Of a stretch of 64,000 nucleotides of DNA, positions 1 through 10,020 are shown in pieces. The DNA lies in contig KN834800.1 in the NCBI GenBank assembly GCA_000827265.1, positions 188,261-252,260 of the forward strand, written 5' to 3'. The notes under the pieces are model-generated. The model did no database searches, had not been told where the DNA came from, and saw nothing but the letters and a program-made list of their open reading frames with translations. The DNA comes from Collybiopsis luxurians FD-317 M1. Lineage: Eukaryota; Basidiomycota; Agaricomycetes; Agaricales; Omphalotaceae. Position 1 is the stretch's first letter. Every line of letters begins with the position of its first letter. The position numbers and the translations under genes are program-made.

Positions 1-441
1 CGCAAGACTTTCGTTCTTCCCGAAGGGAAAACTCCCGCATCCCTTTCCATTGTTTTTGCTGTGGATGACGAAGCGTCCCTCTGGGTCAATGGCGATCAGG
101 TTGTAACTAACCAAGTAGGTTGGACCAATCCTGCAGCCACCTGCGTAAATTTGTACGGTTGTCAATGTGCTCTTCTAATCGCCTTCAACGCGACCAACAC
201 TGGCGGCCCCGCTGGGCTGCTAGTGAGTGCACTGGTCACCTACACGGATGGCTCGACCTCCCCAATTATTTCCGATGGTAGCTGGCGTGCGAGCACGGGT
301 GGCATCCCAGGTGGTTTCCAAAACCTCTCTTTCGACGACAGTACTTGGGCACTTGTGGTAACTGAGGGAGGAAATGGAGTCAGTCCTTGGGGAAACATCC
401 AGATCAGTGGAGCTAATCCTCCAACTTGTCCCTCGACCTGA
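1..441 (+). CDS. Secreted sugar-binding-like protein, 3' part only
   Basis: The reading frame is open from the first base, so the gene begins outside the window. The residues match the first jelly-roll-like domain of the paralogs at 25827-27182 and 62334-63694: a WVNGD turn, Cys-rich NLYGCQCA, NTGGPAGL, YTDGSTS, and FDDSTW near the end. Unlike those paralogs it stops right after the first domain (ending PPTCPST), so it lacks the second WIWTNE-type domain. It is either a natural single-domain member or a shortened copy. The fold resembles the galactose-binding-like accessory domains of fungal and bacterial glycosidases; that is a family-level inference, and no enzyme active site is visible. 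It lies on the opposite strand to the other copies. Confidence 0.7.
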   Translation, partial: RKTFVLPEGKTPASLSIVFAVDDEASLWVNGDQVVTNQVGWTNPAATCVNLYGCQCALLIAFNATNTGGPAGLLVSALVTYTDGSTSPIISDGSWRASTGGIPGGFQNLSFDDSTWALVVTEGGNGVSPWGNIQISGANPPTCPST

Positions 442-1011
442 ATATGAGCAATTCACCGGGACGGTAGCAGGTACTTTCCTTCAACGCTTGCATTTAGGTC
501 TCCTTGATATATTAGTTCAACTGTCCTTCAAGTTCCTGTAGTTATAATAATTCGATCATTTTATTCAGCTGAGAAACTTGTCTTCGATGCTGTTATGTTT
601 TCTAAAATCTTGACATTTCCAGAATCAGTGACATTTGAGGGATAAGAAATTCAAATGAATTGCTTTCTTCGTACGTGTATCAGGTGGCTCTTGTGTTTGC
701 TCTTATAGCTTTGTGACACGGTCTCTTGTAACTTCTCTGGAAGTTCTCCGCCCGACTGGCTCTCTTTCAGTCGAAACAAAAAGTGATTTCGGTTTGTTGA
801 TGCGCCGCTGGGGGAGTCAAAATGTTTCTCTGCGGAGCCGGATTTCCAATTAGCAATAGTATTGGCGAGACTTTACGCGACTTTATGCAGCTTTACGCGT
901 CGAGTAATACCAGCTGCTACCGCACGTGATGGCGTCTCCTATGGTTTTGATGACTCAGCGGTTCAAAGGATTCAACTGATTATACCCATCCCGTTGACAT
1001 ATTCAGCTCCG

Positions 1012-1365
1012 CCACGAGTTCCTATTATCGCTTCTCTGCCACCAGATCGATATTCATTTGAATTTGACCCCCTCCTCTCCTTTCTGTCTTCTACCTACGA
1101 TGCAACCTTACTAGCGCCACGATATTCAACGCCCCGGAATGATCATATATATGCCATTGACATTGGACAACTGTACAAGGCTTGCAATTGAACTCGGATT
1201 CTGCGTACGCGTCATTGTGGCCAAGCTATTCCCAAGCTCTCCTACTATTCCGTGCCCCGTCGAACATGATCGCAATAACCGAATCGCTCGTCCATCCAAA
1301 TTACTGGAGATAACAGAAAACCAAGAAAAAGCTGAGGAAAGCAGATAACAGCAATTCGGTTATGA
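1012..1365 (-). pseudogene. Decayed tandem copy of the membrane protein gene at 1693-2461
   Basis: Read on the minus strand, short stretches match the neighbouring gene in order (CFPQLFLGF, VGELGNS, MTRTQ, VQLSN, NGIY), but the frame is broken by stops and small indels. Flanking non-coding DNA is duplicated too: 720-990 resembles about 1400-1670, including a shared ACCGCACGTGATGG block. The unit is therefore a segmental tandem duplication of roughly 0.65 kb whose copy has decayed. Confidence 0.6.
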
Positions 1366-1692
1366 ACCTTCCGGGGTCAAGCAAGGGTCAAGTACGTACT
1401 CAATCGACTCCCTTTTAACGAAACAAAAAATAACTTCCATGATTGCTGGGTGAGTCTAACATAAAGGTTTCTCTGTGAAGCCGGACTCCCATGGCCACAT
1501 GGCATACAGTGATAGACTAAACATCTTTGTCGCGATTTGCATAGGCCCGACGCGACTTTAAGCTTGACGCGTCGGCTGATTCTACCGCACGTGATGGTGT
1601 TACCTATGTTTTTTTTTTTTTTTTGTACATGTACATGATCATGATACCCAAAGAATTCAACTAACACCCATGTAAACCCTTGTTCTGAGTTC

Positions 1693-2461
1693 CTACCCTC
1701 GCTTCTCGGCTTCCAAATCGACAGTCATTCGAATCCGACACCTTTCTCTCCTCTCCATCTTCCACCAACGATACATCCCTACTAGCGCCACGACATTCAA
1801 CGTCCCCGAAATGATATATATGCCATTGAACAGCTGTACAGGCCCTGCAATCGGAACCGGACTCTGTGTACGCGTCGCTGTGGTCATGCTGTTCCCGAGC
1901 TCTCCTACCACTCCGCCTTGTCCTGTCGAACATAACCACAAGGTTGCCATGAGCGTAATAAACCGATCGCTTGTCTGTCCAGTTTTCTGGAGGTAACGGA
2001 GGAAAACCGAAGAAAAGTTGAGGAAAGCAGATAGCAGGAATCCGATTGAGCCAATGAGGGTACCAAAGTGCAAAACAAGAGATTCCGTCCATGGTTTCGG
2101 TTTCGGTTTTGGTTCTGATTCGTTAAGTGTTTTGGAGTCGAATCCGTTGATCTCTGGGTCCGTTACTGGCGCTGGTTCACGTTGCGTGATCGTCACAGCA
2201 AGATATGCACCGAAAAAGGACAAACTGCAAAAGGTCGCATTTTCATTCTTTACCCTTAGGAGTCAAGCAAATCATTCGACAATTCACTCACGTCAAGTTA
2301 ACAGTGGCCAGCACTAGTTCAAATGGCGTGAGTTTCTCGGGGTGGAAGTTCGGAAAACACTCACCCCAAGTATTCAGCTCACTCCAGTTATTTTGCACTA
2401 CCGCCATAACATCCTTCATGCAATCGTAAACGAGAATTTCGGAGAGTTTATCGCATGCCAT
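1693..2461 (-). CDS. Small multi-pass membrane protein, unknown function
   Basis: Two exons on the minus strand: 2461-2292 and 2224-1693, with a 67 nt GT-AG intron (2291-2225), give 233 residues. The start is the ATG at 2461 (MACDKLSEIL). The protein has about three hydrophobic segments: LVLATVNLTLSFFGAYLAV spanning the splice junction, GTLIGSIGFLLSAFLNFSS, and a third near YIISGTLNVVALVGMY. Between the first two is a polar loop with a KPKPKP run, and the end is basic (YRWWKMERRERCR). The intron phase fits exactly and joins two parts of one hydrophobic helix, which supports the model. I do not recognise the family. A further upstream exon is possible. Confidence 0.55.
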
Positions 2462-3076
2462 AATTCGACAGAACTGCCGATATCAGGAAGAAGGACGGTT
2501 GGGACGAGAAAACGGTTGCAGGTCAAGGCACGAAAAAGGGTTGTCGGTAGTAAAGCGGCGAGAGGCGAAAGGACACCTGCGAACTTACCCCAGAGTTTAT
2601 ATGAGACTTTCCTGATTCAGGGCACACATCTATTTGCCCAAAAGTGTCTAATGAATCGCCATGATCACTATTCGGGTAAGGTTTGCATTTAAGTACGTTG
2701 ATTCGTCATTCCTATCGGTCACATATCAAGTTCTTAACGTCAAGGATGTCGTAGAGCGACGGGAGAAGAATCAAGTTCGTTCTCGCTCATCACAGACTGA
2801 ATCACGCAGTCACGCAAATGACAATAATGATAGGGGCCCCTTGCATCCATTCATGTTACGCGATGTCGCCTATCTGTCGATACGAATAGCCGTGGCATGG
2901 ACACGTACTTGTATCATCTTCTGAATTCACTGCAAGCAGAGAACGATCACAGGAGCACGGCACGTAATGTAAACCAGCGGGCACGAGTTGCAGGTCAGCT
3001 GAGGCCAGTTCTTAAGAAAATACTTAAGAGCAGGTCAAATCTAATTACCCCTGCAAGTCTCTTCCTTTCATTGACG
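2462..3076. other. Intergenic region between divergent genes
   Basis: About 0.6 kb separates the minus-strand membrane protein gene from the plus-strand dehydrogenase. I see no convincing coding sequence or RNA gene. It presumably holds both promoters. Confidence 0.4.
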
Positions 3077-4331
3077 ATGCATTTCACAAAGGTTCTCCGC
3101 CAACTGTCTACACGTCCTACCCGTCAACTTACCAGCGGAACCCTTCCCGCAGCTTCCGGTATTATTTCATTGTACTCACGGAGATCGTTTTCTTCGACGA
3201 CCATATCTCGAGGAAGTCTTGAACCCCAGTCTGTCTCCCCACTTGCACCTATTGGCGTTGAAGCCGCCCTTCGTGCCAAAACCGATCCAAACTTTGTTCC
3301 CAAATCCAAGATATTTGATGAATTCAAGTTGACCGATCGCGTCGGCATCGTATCCGGAGGAGCAAGAGGCCTCGGATTAGAGATGGCCATGACACTCTGT
3401 GAAGCGGGCGCTCGAGCCATCTATTGCTTAGATATTCACAAGCGGCCGACGGAAGAGTGGGAAGCTGTGAGGGATTTCGTTGCAAAGCTGGAGCACGGTC
3501 CGAGGTTGGAATATGTTAATATCGATGTTACGGAACAGAAGGCGGTATGGGACGCTGTAGAAAAGATTGGTAATCGGGAAAAAAGGATGGACGTTTGTGT
3601 CGCAGCTGCTGGTGTGCTGAAGCCCGAACAAGACGTGTTGGGGTATCCTGCAGAGGAGTTTGCGGAGGTAAGAATGGATCTTCTGTATGCTTTGTTTGGG
3701 CTCTAACACAAAGTCAAGGTTATGGGTATCAATGTAGATGGGGTTCTATTCACTGCTCAGGCTGCAGGTAGACAAATGCGGCGTTTCGGAAACAAAGGCA
3801 GCATCGTACTGATTGCTTCGATGAGTGGAAGCATAACCAACCATGTAGGTGTCCTTTGAGATCTTTCTTCGGGCCACTGAAAATGTATATCCTTCTCCAG
3901 GGTCATGCATGGGTGGCCTATAACACAAGCAAGTCTGCCGTGCTCCAAATGGCACGAAGCATGGCATGCGAGTTGGGCGCAGAAGGTATTCGGGTGAACT
4001 CGCTTTCGCCTGGTCACATATACACCAAGTAAGCTATGCCGGGCATCCCGAGCTGCAATTCCCGAGTTCTTATTGCTTTTTTTGTCGACAGAATGACTGC
4101 ACAGTATCTTGACACTAAGCCTCATCTGCTCGACAAGTGGAGTAGCCTGAATCCCCTGGGACGGATCGGCCGGACGGACGAGGTTCGAGGTGTTGTGGCT
4201 TGGTTGGCAAGCGACGCTTCCACATTTTGTACCGGATCAGAGTGAGTGTTCGCCGTTCCAAAGCAGCGGGATTACTTGACGAATACTTTTTGTTTAGTAT
4301 TTTGGTCAGTGGTGGTCATCATGCGTGGTAG
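3077..4331 (+). CDS. Short-chain dehydrogenase/reductase (polyol/sorbose reductase-like), likely mitochondrial
   Basis: Five exons join in frame: 3077-3667, 3719-3844, 3901-4028, 4092-4241 and 4298-4331. All introns are GT-AG and 50-63 nt. The chosen ATG (MHFTKVLRQLSTRP) opens an Arg/Ser/Thr-rich leader of about 45 residues typical of a mitochondrial presequence. Classical SDR motifs follow: the cofactor loop SGGARGLGLEMA, an acidic D-I-H after the second strand (YCLDIHKRP), CVAAAGVL as the NAG-type motif, the catalytic Ser in IASMSGS, and YNTSK as the Tyr-xxx-Lys pair. The carboxy end DASTFCTGSD-ILVSGGHHAW is typical of the D-arabinitol, mannitol and sorbose reductase branch. It should reduce or oxidise a polyol or keto sugar with NAD(P); the substrate cannot be read from sequence. 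The gene looks intact. Confidence 0.88.
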
Positions 4332-4655
4332 ATTGAGAGCTTGAGAGCTTGTGCGTGTGAGAGAAATTGCAACGATTAGACAATCTGGGTTAATCTGGGT
4401 CACAATGTACTGCGACTGTTGGATATGTCTTCTACGAATCTAAGGATCTTTCATGATTATATAGCTGACTGCCCTGTTGACTGCCGACAAGATCAACCCG
4501 TGAACTGTTGGCGTTACAGGCGAACGTTTGAACTGCTTCATACTCCCACATATGTATACAGCTTTCTCAATCCAGCCTCCTTCAAGGCCTTCTGGCGCCC
4601 ACCGCCCTCGGAAGAAAAGTGGAATATTTCGAAATCGTTGGTCCCCAGAAGACTA
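4332..4655 (+). promoter_or_regulatory. 5' flank of kinase A, shared with kinases B and C
   Basis: The last 150 bp before the start codon (about 4500-4655) matches the flanks of B (about 18460-18556) and C (about 22555-22722), with common blocks such as ACAGCTTTCTC and CTCCTTCAAGGC. An open frame runs upstream of the chosen ATG, but this stretch differs among copies by frameshifts, so I treat it as untranslated promoter/leader. Genes D, E and F have different flanks. Confidence 0.5.
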
Positions 4656-7600
4656 ATGGATTTCAATCGCGCTGTAATTGGATGGGATGCGTTCTGTAAC
4701 AGTAAAGCTTCTGATTCAAGTGAGGATGCAGCTCGGAGAGAACCTGTATTCGACTGGCTTGATTCGGAATCCGCTCAGGGAATCATAGACTGCGCGCAAC
4801 TGGTCAGTTAAAGTTAAACTCAACTTGCAAGTGATCAATGACCTTTATTTTTTTGAACATAGGAATTGGATTCTGAGCTGGACAATACACTGAGACATCG
4901 CAGACTTGGTCTCCTTCGTTATCTCTCGAAAAGATTTCAACTTTTACCCTTATCCCTCATACTATTAGATGTTGAACGGGATGGATCTAACCCGGTCGGT
5001 GGGGGCGGATTTGCTGTGAGTTTCGCTATTCATGCAGCTTAAACTTGCACCAATGAACGACCACTATCACTAGGATATATGGCGTGGGAGTATGAAAGAA
5101 AGGCCTGTCTGCCTCAAAGTCCTTAGATTCGCCGTCGAGCAGGATAAAAGCATTCGTGCACGGATGCGAAAAGTAAGCATCTAATTTATGTAAAAGAGCC
5201 TCGCTTCGTCCCCTAAATAAACTTGCTATAGCAATTTTGTCATGAGGCCTTGGTCTGGCGACAACTTAACCATCCCAACATTCTGCCCTTACTAGGTGTT
5301 AATACAGAGCTATTTTTTCCTTCATTTTGCCTCATTTCTCCATGGATGGAGCATAGCGATATTATCACATACTTGAGGAAAAACCCAGAATATGATTTAC
5401 TTTCTGCCGTTCGTATACTTCTTGTTCTCCAGCTCATACACATATCACTAACTTGTGTTCGATGCTAAGCTTCTCGATGTTGCGGCTGGCATAGATTACT
5501 TGCATTCAAGGGAACCTCCTGTGATTCACGGTGATATACGAGGGGTAAGTGCCTTTCTACTTATCAACTTTTATACTCTAAAGAATGTCACATCACTAGG
5601 GAAACATTCTAGTAACGGATGACCACCGTTGCTGCCTCGCCGATTTCGGCCTCACTCTAGTTTCCACTCACTCGCAAACTTGGTCGATGACAACATCTAG
5701 TGCTACTACCAAAGGTTCAATGCGTTGGTTGGCACCTGAGTATATCAGTCTAACCGAGTCACTTTCTAATCACACTTCAAGAGATGTGTATGCGTTTGGT
5801 TGCACGATTGTCGAGGTACGTTGGAGCCGTCTTCAGGCCATTTTCTTCTTAGACTAATGCACAATCACAGATCATTACTCAAAAGCCACCTTTTCATGAG
5901 CTCAAGAACGATGCGTCTGTCTTGCTAGGCTTGATATCTGGAGCAAGGCCTGCAAGGCCTAACAATGTCTGGTGTCCCGATGAAATTTGGGATTTGGCTG
6001 TTTCTTGCTGGGCTCAGGATACGCAGAATCGTCCTTCGGCAGATGGGATTTACCACATACTTACGAATCTGCTCGACGCTCCTACGCAACGATCCAGACT
6101 TATCGACGCTCCTACCACGATGTTACTGCAAGACACGACGGCTAGCGCAATATATTCTCCTGATGTCTTGAATGATTCTTATGGGGACCTAGTCCGTATA
6201 TCAGGTTCAGTCGGGGATTTTTCTCAGCATACAAACATCACGCATTCGGAAGTAATGCCATTTCTCTGTCTGTTTCTGTCATTAATATCGGGATCTCACT
6301 GCTATCTTTTTCTATTTTTGCAGACCCGTCCTCAGAGAGACTTCCTGATGAATTTATATGCCCTCCTTGATAATCCAGAAAACGAGGATATGATACGCTG
6401 GGATTTGCAGGGTGTTCATATCGTTATTGAGAAGCCGGCGAAACTTGCGGACCATATTCTACCATCAGTCTTTCACTATTCCAAATTTGCAGCATTCTCG
6501 AGTCAGTTAAGTGTAAGTCTCTGTCTGCCCCCTGGAGTGCGCAAGGCACTAATTCTCGGCTGCTGCAGATCTATGGATTTACGCGCATAGTAGAATTGCG
6601 TAATGTCAACCCTGCAATCATCGATTCCGATGCAAGTATATGGTCTCATCCTACCCTCAAGCGAAACTCTTCGCCGGAATATCTTGCTAGCTTCAAGAGA
6701 CATGTTGCTATATTTCCAGAGTACCAAGATTATCCAGTGGGTACCAAGCTTGAGGTCGAAGGATCGCGGAGTCCGTTCAGATCATCTTCGGCCGGTCATG
6801 AACAAGACCAGTCCACAAAAGAAGTGGATGCCGATGTTGGGGGTCACTTACTGGACGATTTGAGCTCGTCATTACGCCGGCAACCGTCATTGAAATGGGA
6901 TCAGTATGTCAAGCCCACTAAATCACCCACCAAACCTGAACATGTCGAATCTCCTCATCCATTTCCTCAGCAAGTCGATCATGACATCCCCCCTTACACC
7001 AGGACTACATTGCCTTCTCAATTCGATAAACCCAAAGCGCAGCCCAGCGTCACAAACTCACCCAATCTATCGCAGGGTCCCGTTCCGATGCATAGCCGGC
7101 AAGACAGCTCAGCTAACCTCAAAAGGTTCAAGGTTAGCCTCGAAGACCCAACGTGGAAAGTTCTTCCGGCCGCATTGAAAAAGTATCAAGTTAACAATGA
7201 CAGCTGGGAAAATTATGTAATGTTCATTTGTTATGGATCACCCGGTGTGTTTCTGCCTGACTTACATCTATACCTTGAAAGAACTCTTCTCCAACCAGGA
7301 AATCAAATTGAACGTTGCTTGAGTTTTGATGAAAAGCCGCTCTTGCTATTTCAGAAGCTCAAAGATGCCAAAAAGAACCCAGTCTTCATGCTCAAACATA
7401 TCAAGGACATTCATTCTCCAGTCGTCGTTGCTCAACAAAAATATGCAGCTCGTAATGCCTCCTCTGTCATGAACGGTGGAAACGAACAGCCTTCAGGTTC
7501 CACCTCCGCTAATGCTTCATCGTCTTCGAACGCCGCAGGACACATCAAAGCATCTTCGCGAACTATTACCCACCCGCCTAAATTAGAAGCCAACCACCTA

Positions 7601-8443
7601 TCTGCCCCCGCACCTTTAATTTCCTCGGGAGTTGGAGGACTTAGCCCACAACCAAGATGGCCGGAACCCGAAATTGTTTCATCATTGATAAAAACCCAGC
7701 GAAGAATAGAAGGCATTGGAGGCGATTCGCTTCTCGGAATCCCTCCTAGTTCAGCGGTAATCGTGGCGCGCACAGCGGCTGGATCCAGCGGTCAATCTAA
7801 AGCCGGAAAGTCGCGAGGCACTACGACGGAGACACCCCCTCTGAGCAGTGGAACAGAGATGCCAATGGCGTCAACTGGCGTATCTTATGCATTGACGATA
7901 TATCCTTACATGGCAGAGCAAGAGGATGAATTTGACATTGTTATGGGTGACATGGTCGTCATAATATCTAGAACAAAGGGTTGGTGGGTGGTGCAGCGCG
8001 ATCCTAATGGGACCGGACTTGTCAATATCGATGTTGCAAATCAAGGCTGGGTACCTGCCGGATGTCTTTTAGAAACTGCTGTTCCAGTCGCTTCGGCTAT
8101 TGCTGAAGCAACTGCAACAAAGTCCGCCACAGGGGGTTCCCCAGGATCTGATTCACCTATCCTACCTCTTAGGATAATATCCACGAGCTTCCCGGGTATC
8201 GCATTGATGGACTATAAAAAAAAGGGTGAAGAGGAGCTGGATCTAGTGAAGGATGACATGATACGAGTGTTCAAGCGCTATCACCATTGGTCTTACGCTG
8301 TGAAGGAAGATGGAGGTGACCGTGGCTGGATACCGTCTTGGTTCGTTGGCAAATTCACACCTGAGTTTCCAATTTCAAGCCCACCTTCGCCGTTGTCGTC
8401 TGCGTTCCCACCTGTGCAAACACGCACAGTTACAGTCATGTAA
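4656..8443 (+). CDS. Kinase A: TKL-type kinase fused to an HSF-type DNA-binding domain, a Ste50/Ubc2-like RA domain and two SH3 domains
   Basis: Ten exons: 4656-4802, 4863-5015, 5074-5172, 5232-5408, 5470-5544, 5600-5815, 5871-6251, 6324-6512, 6569-7244 and 7299-8443, all phase-consistent, giving about 1085 residues. Domains: a helical lead-in (1-90); kinase (about 92-350) with GGGGFADIWRG, VCLK (Lys 115), HEAL (Glu 138), HGD catalytic loop (Asp 214), GNIL, DFG (Asp 232), LAPEY and SRDVYAFGC; HSF-type DNA-binding domain (about 420-515) with DFLMNLYALLD, IRWDLQG, ILPSVFHYSKF, IYGFTRI and HPTLKRN; a Ser/Pro linker; Ste50/Ubc2-type RA domain (about 668-770; WKVLPAALKKY, ERCLSFDEKPLLLFQKL); SH3 domains at about 900-965 (ALYPY-like start, GWVPAGCLL) and 1003-1062 (MDYKKKGEEELDLVKDD, GWIPSWF). 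It probably joins Ras/MAPK-type inputs to phosphorylation. In the recognition helix the usual R-Q-L is S-Q-L, so DNA binding is doubtful. Confidence 0.85.
7245..7298 (+). other. 54-nt in-frame intron in the RA domain of kinase A
   Basis: The insertion begins GTGTGT, ends CCAACCAG, is a multiple of three and has no stop, so it could be mistaken for coding sequence. Removing it restores CYGSPG-NQIERC, which aligns with CYGPPENRIERC in kinase B. In B the intron is precisely absent. Confidence 0.8.
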
Positions 8444-9105
8444 CTGTAGACTGTCGCATAGTTTTCTTGAAAACGTACGCTCGTCACCTACTTTTTATTT
8501 ATCTGCGATGCCTTGTCTGTTATTCTGTTTTCCATATGCTTTCATTTTCCTCCTGCTTTACATTCTCCTGCTTACTACTATATCGCATTTCCGTCCGCTG
8601 CAACGCTATGGAAGATCACTATTATTTTTGTTATGCCAGGGCATGTCGCCATGGAATAAGTTATGTATCTGTATTTCTGACATTAGTGGGAAGTTTGGCT
8701 TCTACTATTATATGCAATCTCACTTCCCCCTCCGTACTGTTACGGGCACTCGTCAGTTAGTTTATTTATGTTCTGTGTTACTGGCGGCTTTTGATGAAAT
8801 GCTATCACCGGGTCTTCAGTAAGGATCTGGTTTACTATCACATATTGTCCTGTCTCTCTGCCATGCGAGAGGCTCCTCATCTCTTGGCGAACTGTTCGGA
8901 TTCAAGGCCTTTGCACAAATACAAGTGCAAACAGTTTTAACGTGGCTTCACAGGCTGACGGAGTGTGTATTTACCGTACTCCGACTACTCGGCAACATTA
9001 TGGGTGCCGAACGGCGAACATACAAGGAGATGTCATGTGCTCAAATCAACCGATCGCGCCCTTCAGACCGGGGCCTACACACTGCCGAACATAAGTGCTG
9101 CATGA
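8444..9105 (+). other. 3' flank of kinase A, no gene
   Basis: The region from 8444 to about 8900 matches the 3' flank of kinase B (22024 to about 22480) and, in part, that of fragment G (16558 to about 16870). The shared blocks include CTACTTTTTATTT and TTGTTATTCTGTTTTCC. It is duplicated 3' UTR and downstream sequence. I see no coding signal. Confidence 0.6.
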
Positions 9106-9777
9106 AGTGTCAAGGATGCTAACAAGAACCCAGTCTTCCTGCTCCAACATATCAAGGACATTCGTTCTCCAATCGTTGCCGCTCAACAGCAACTTGCAGC
9201 TCGTAGAGCCTCCTCTGTCATGAATAGCAGAAACCAACAGCCTTCTGGTTCCACCTCCGCTAATGCCCCATCATCTTCGAACACCACAGGACACACCAAA
9301 AACGACCTATCTGTCCACGCACCTTTACTTTCCTCGGGAGTTGGAGGACTTAGTCCACAGCCAAATTGGCCGGAGCACGAAATTGTTTCATCATTGGTAA
9401 AAACCCAGCGAAGAGTAGAAGGCGTTGGAGACGATTCGCTTCTCGGAATCCCTCCTAGTTCAGCGGTAATCGTTGCGCGCACAGCGGCAGGATCCAGCGG
9501 CCAATCTAAAGCCGGAAAGTCGCGAGGCTCTACGACGGAGACACCCCTTCTAAGCAGTGGAACAGAGATGCCAATGGCGTCAACTGGCGTATCTTATGCA
9601 TTGGCGATATATCCTTACATGGCAGAGCAAGAGGATGAACTTGACATTGTTGTGGGTGACACGTTCGTCATATTATCTAGAAGAAAGGATTGGTGGGTAG
9701 TGCAGCGCGATCCTAATGGGACCGGACTTGTCAATATCGATATTGCAAATCAAGGTCGGGCCCCTGCCGGATGTCTT
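9106..9777 (+). pseudogene. Fragment G, left part: Ste50/Ubc2-like RA end and first SH3
   Basis: The homology to kinases A and B starts abruptly in the middle of the RA domain (VKDANKNPVFLLQHIKDI). It runs through the Ser-rich linker and the first SH3 (ALAIYPYMAEQEDELDIVVGD, WWVVQRDPNGTG, APAGCL), then ends at about 9777. The kinase, the HSF-type domain and the first half of RA are missing, and no start codon lies in a sensible place. The rest of the SH3 tail resumes at 16255 after the inserted retrotransposon. It is a truncated duplicate, closest in sequence to A. Confidence 0.85.
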
Positions 9778-10020
9778 GTACAGGCAGCCGTGAGAACACG
9801 GAGGCCGCGTTTTTGACATGCCGACTGGGCCATCTCGGTTGGTTTGTGAAACTCAGCCCCAACCTCCATCATCACTTAGAGTACAGCTCCTTGCTAGTAT
9901 CCATCCCATTGTACACAAGATCCTTAGCTAGAATATAGATAGTTTTTGATTCTTCTTTGTGTCACTCATTCCTTTCCACTCCCCTGCCAATGTTTTCACT
10001 TTCCATATGACCTCAGCGAC

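Noticed and set aside
862..1348. Plus-strand open frames at 862-1348
   Set aside because: They are antisense shadows of the decayed copy of the minus-strand membrane protein gene.
4419..4655. Longer N-terminus for kinase A from the in-frame ATG at 4419
   Set aside because: The stretch is not conserved in frame in B and C, while similarity in frame begins at the Met of MDFNRAV; it fits a leader/promoter better.
4600..4655. Heat-shock element upstream of kinase A (GGAATATTTCGAAA)
   Set aside because: The GAA and TTC units are not spaced as in a heat-shock element, so self-regulation by the HSF domain cannot be claimed.
7245..7298. Extra 18 residues inside the RA domain of A
   Set aside because: It begins GTGTGT, ends CAG, is absent from B, and its removal restores the conserved RA motif; treated as an intron.
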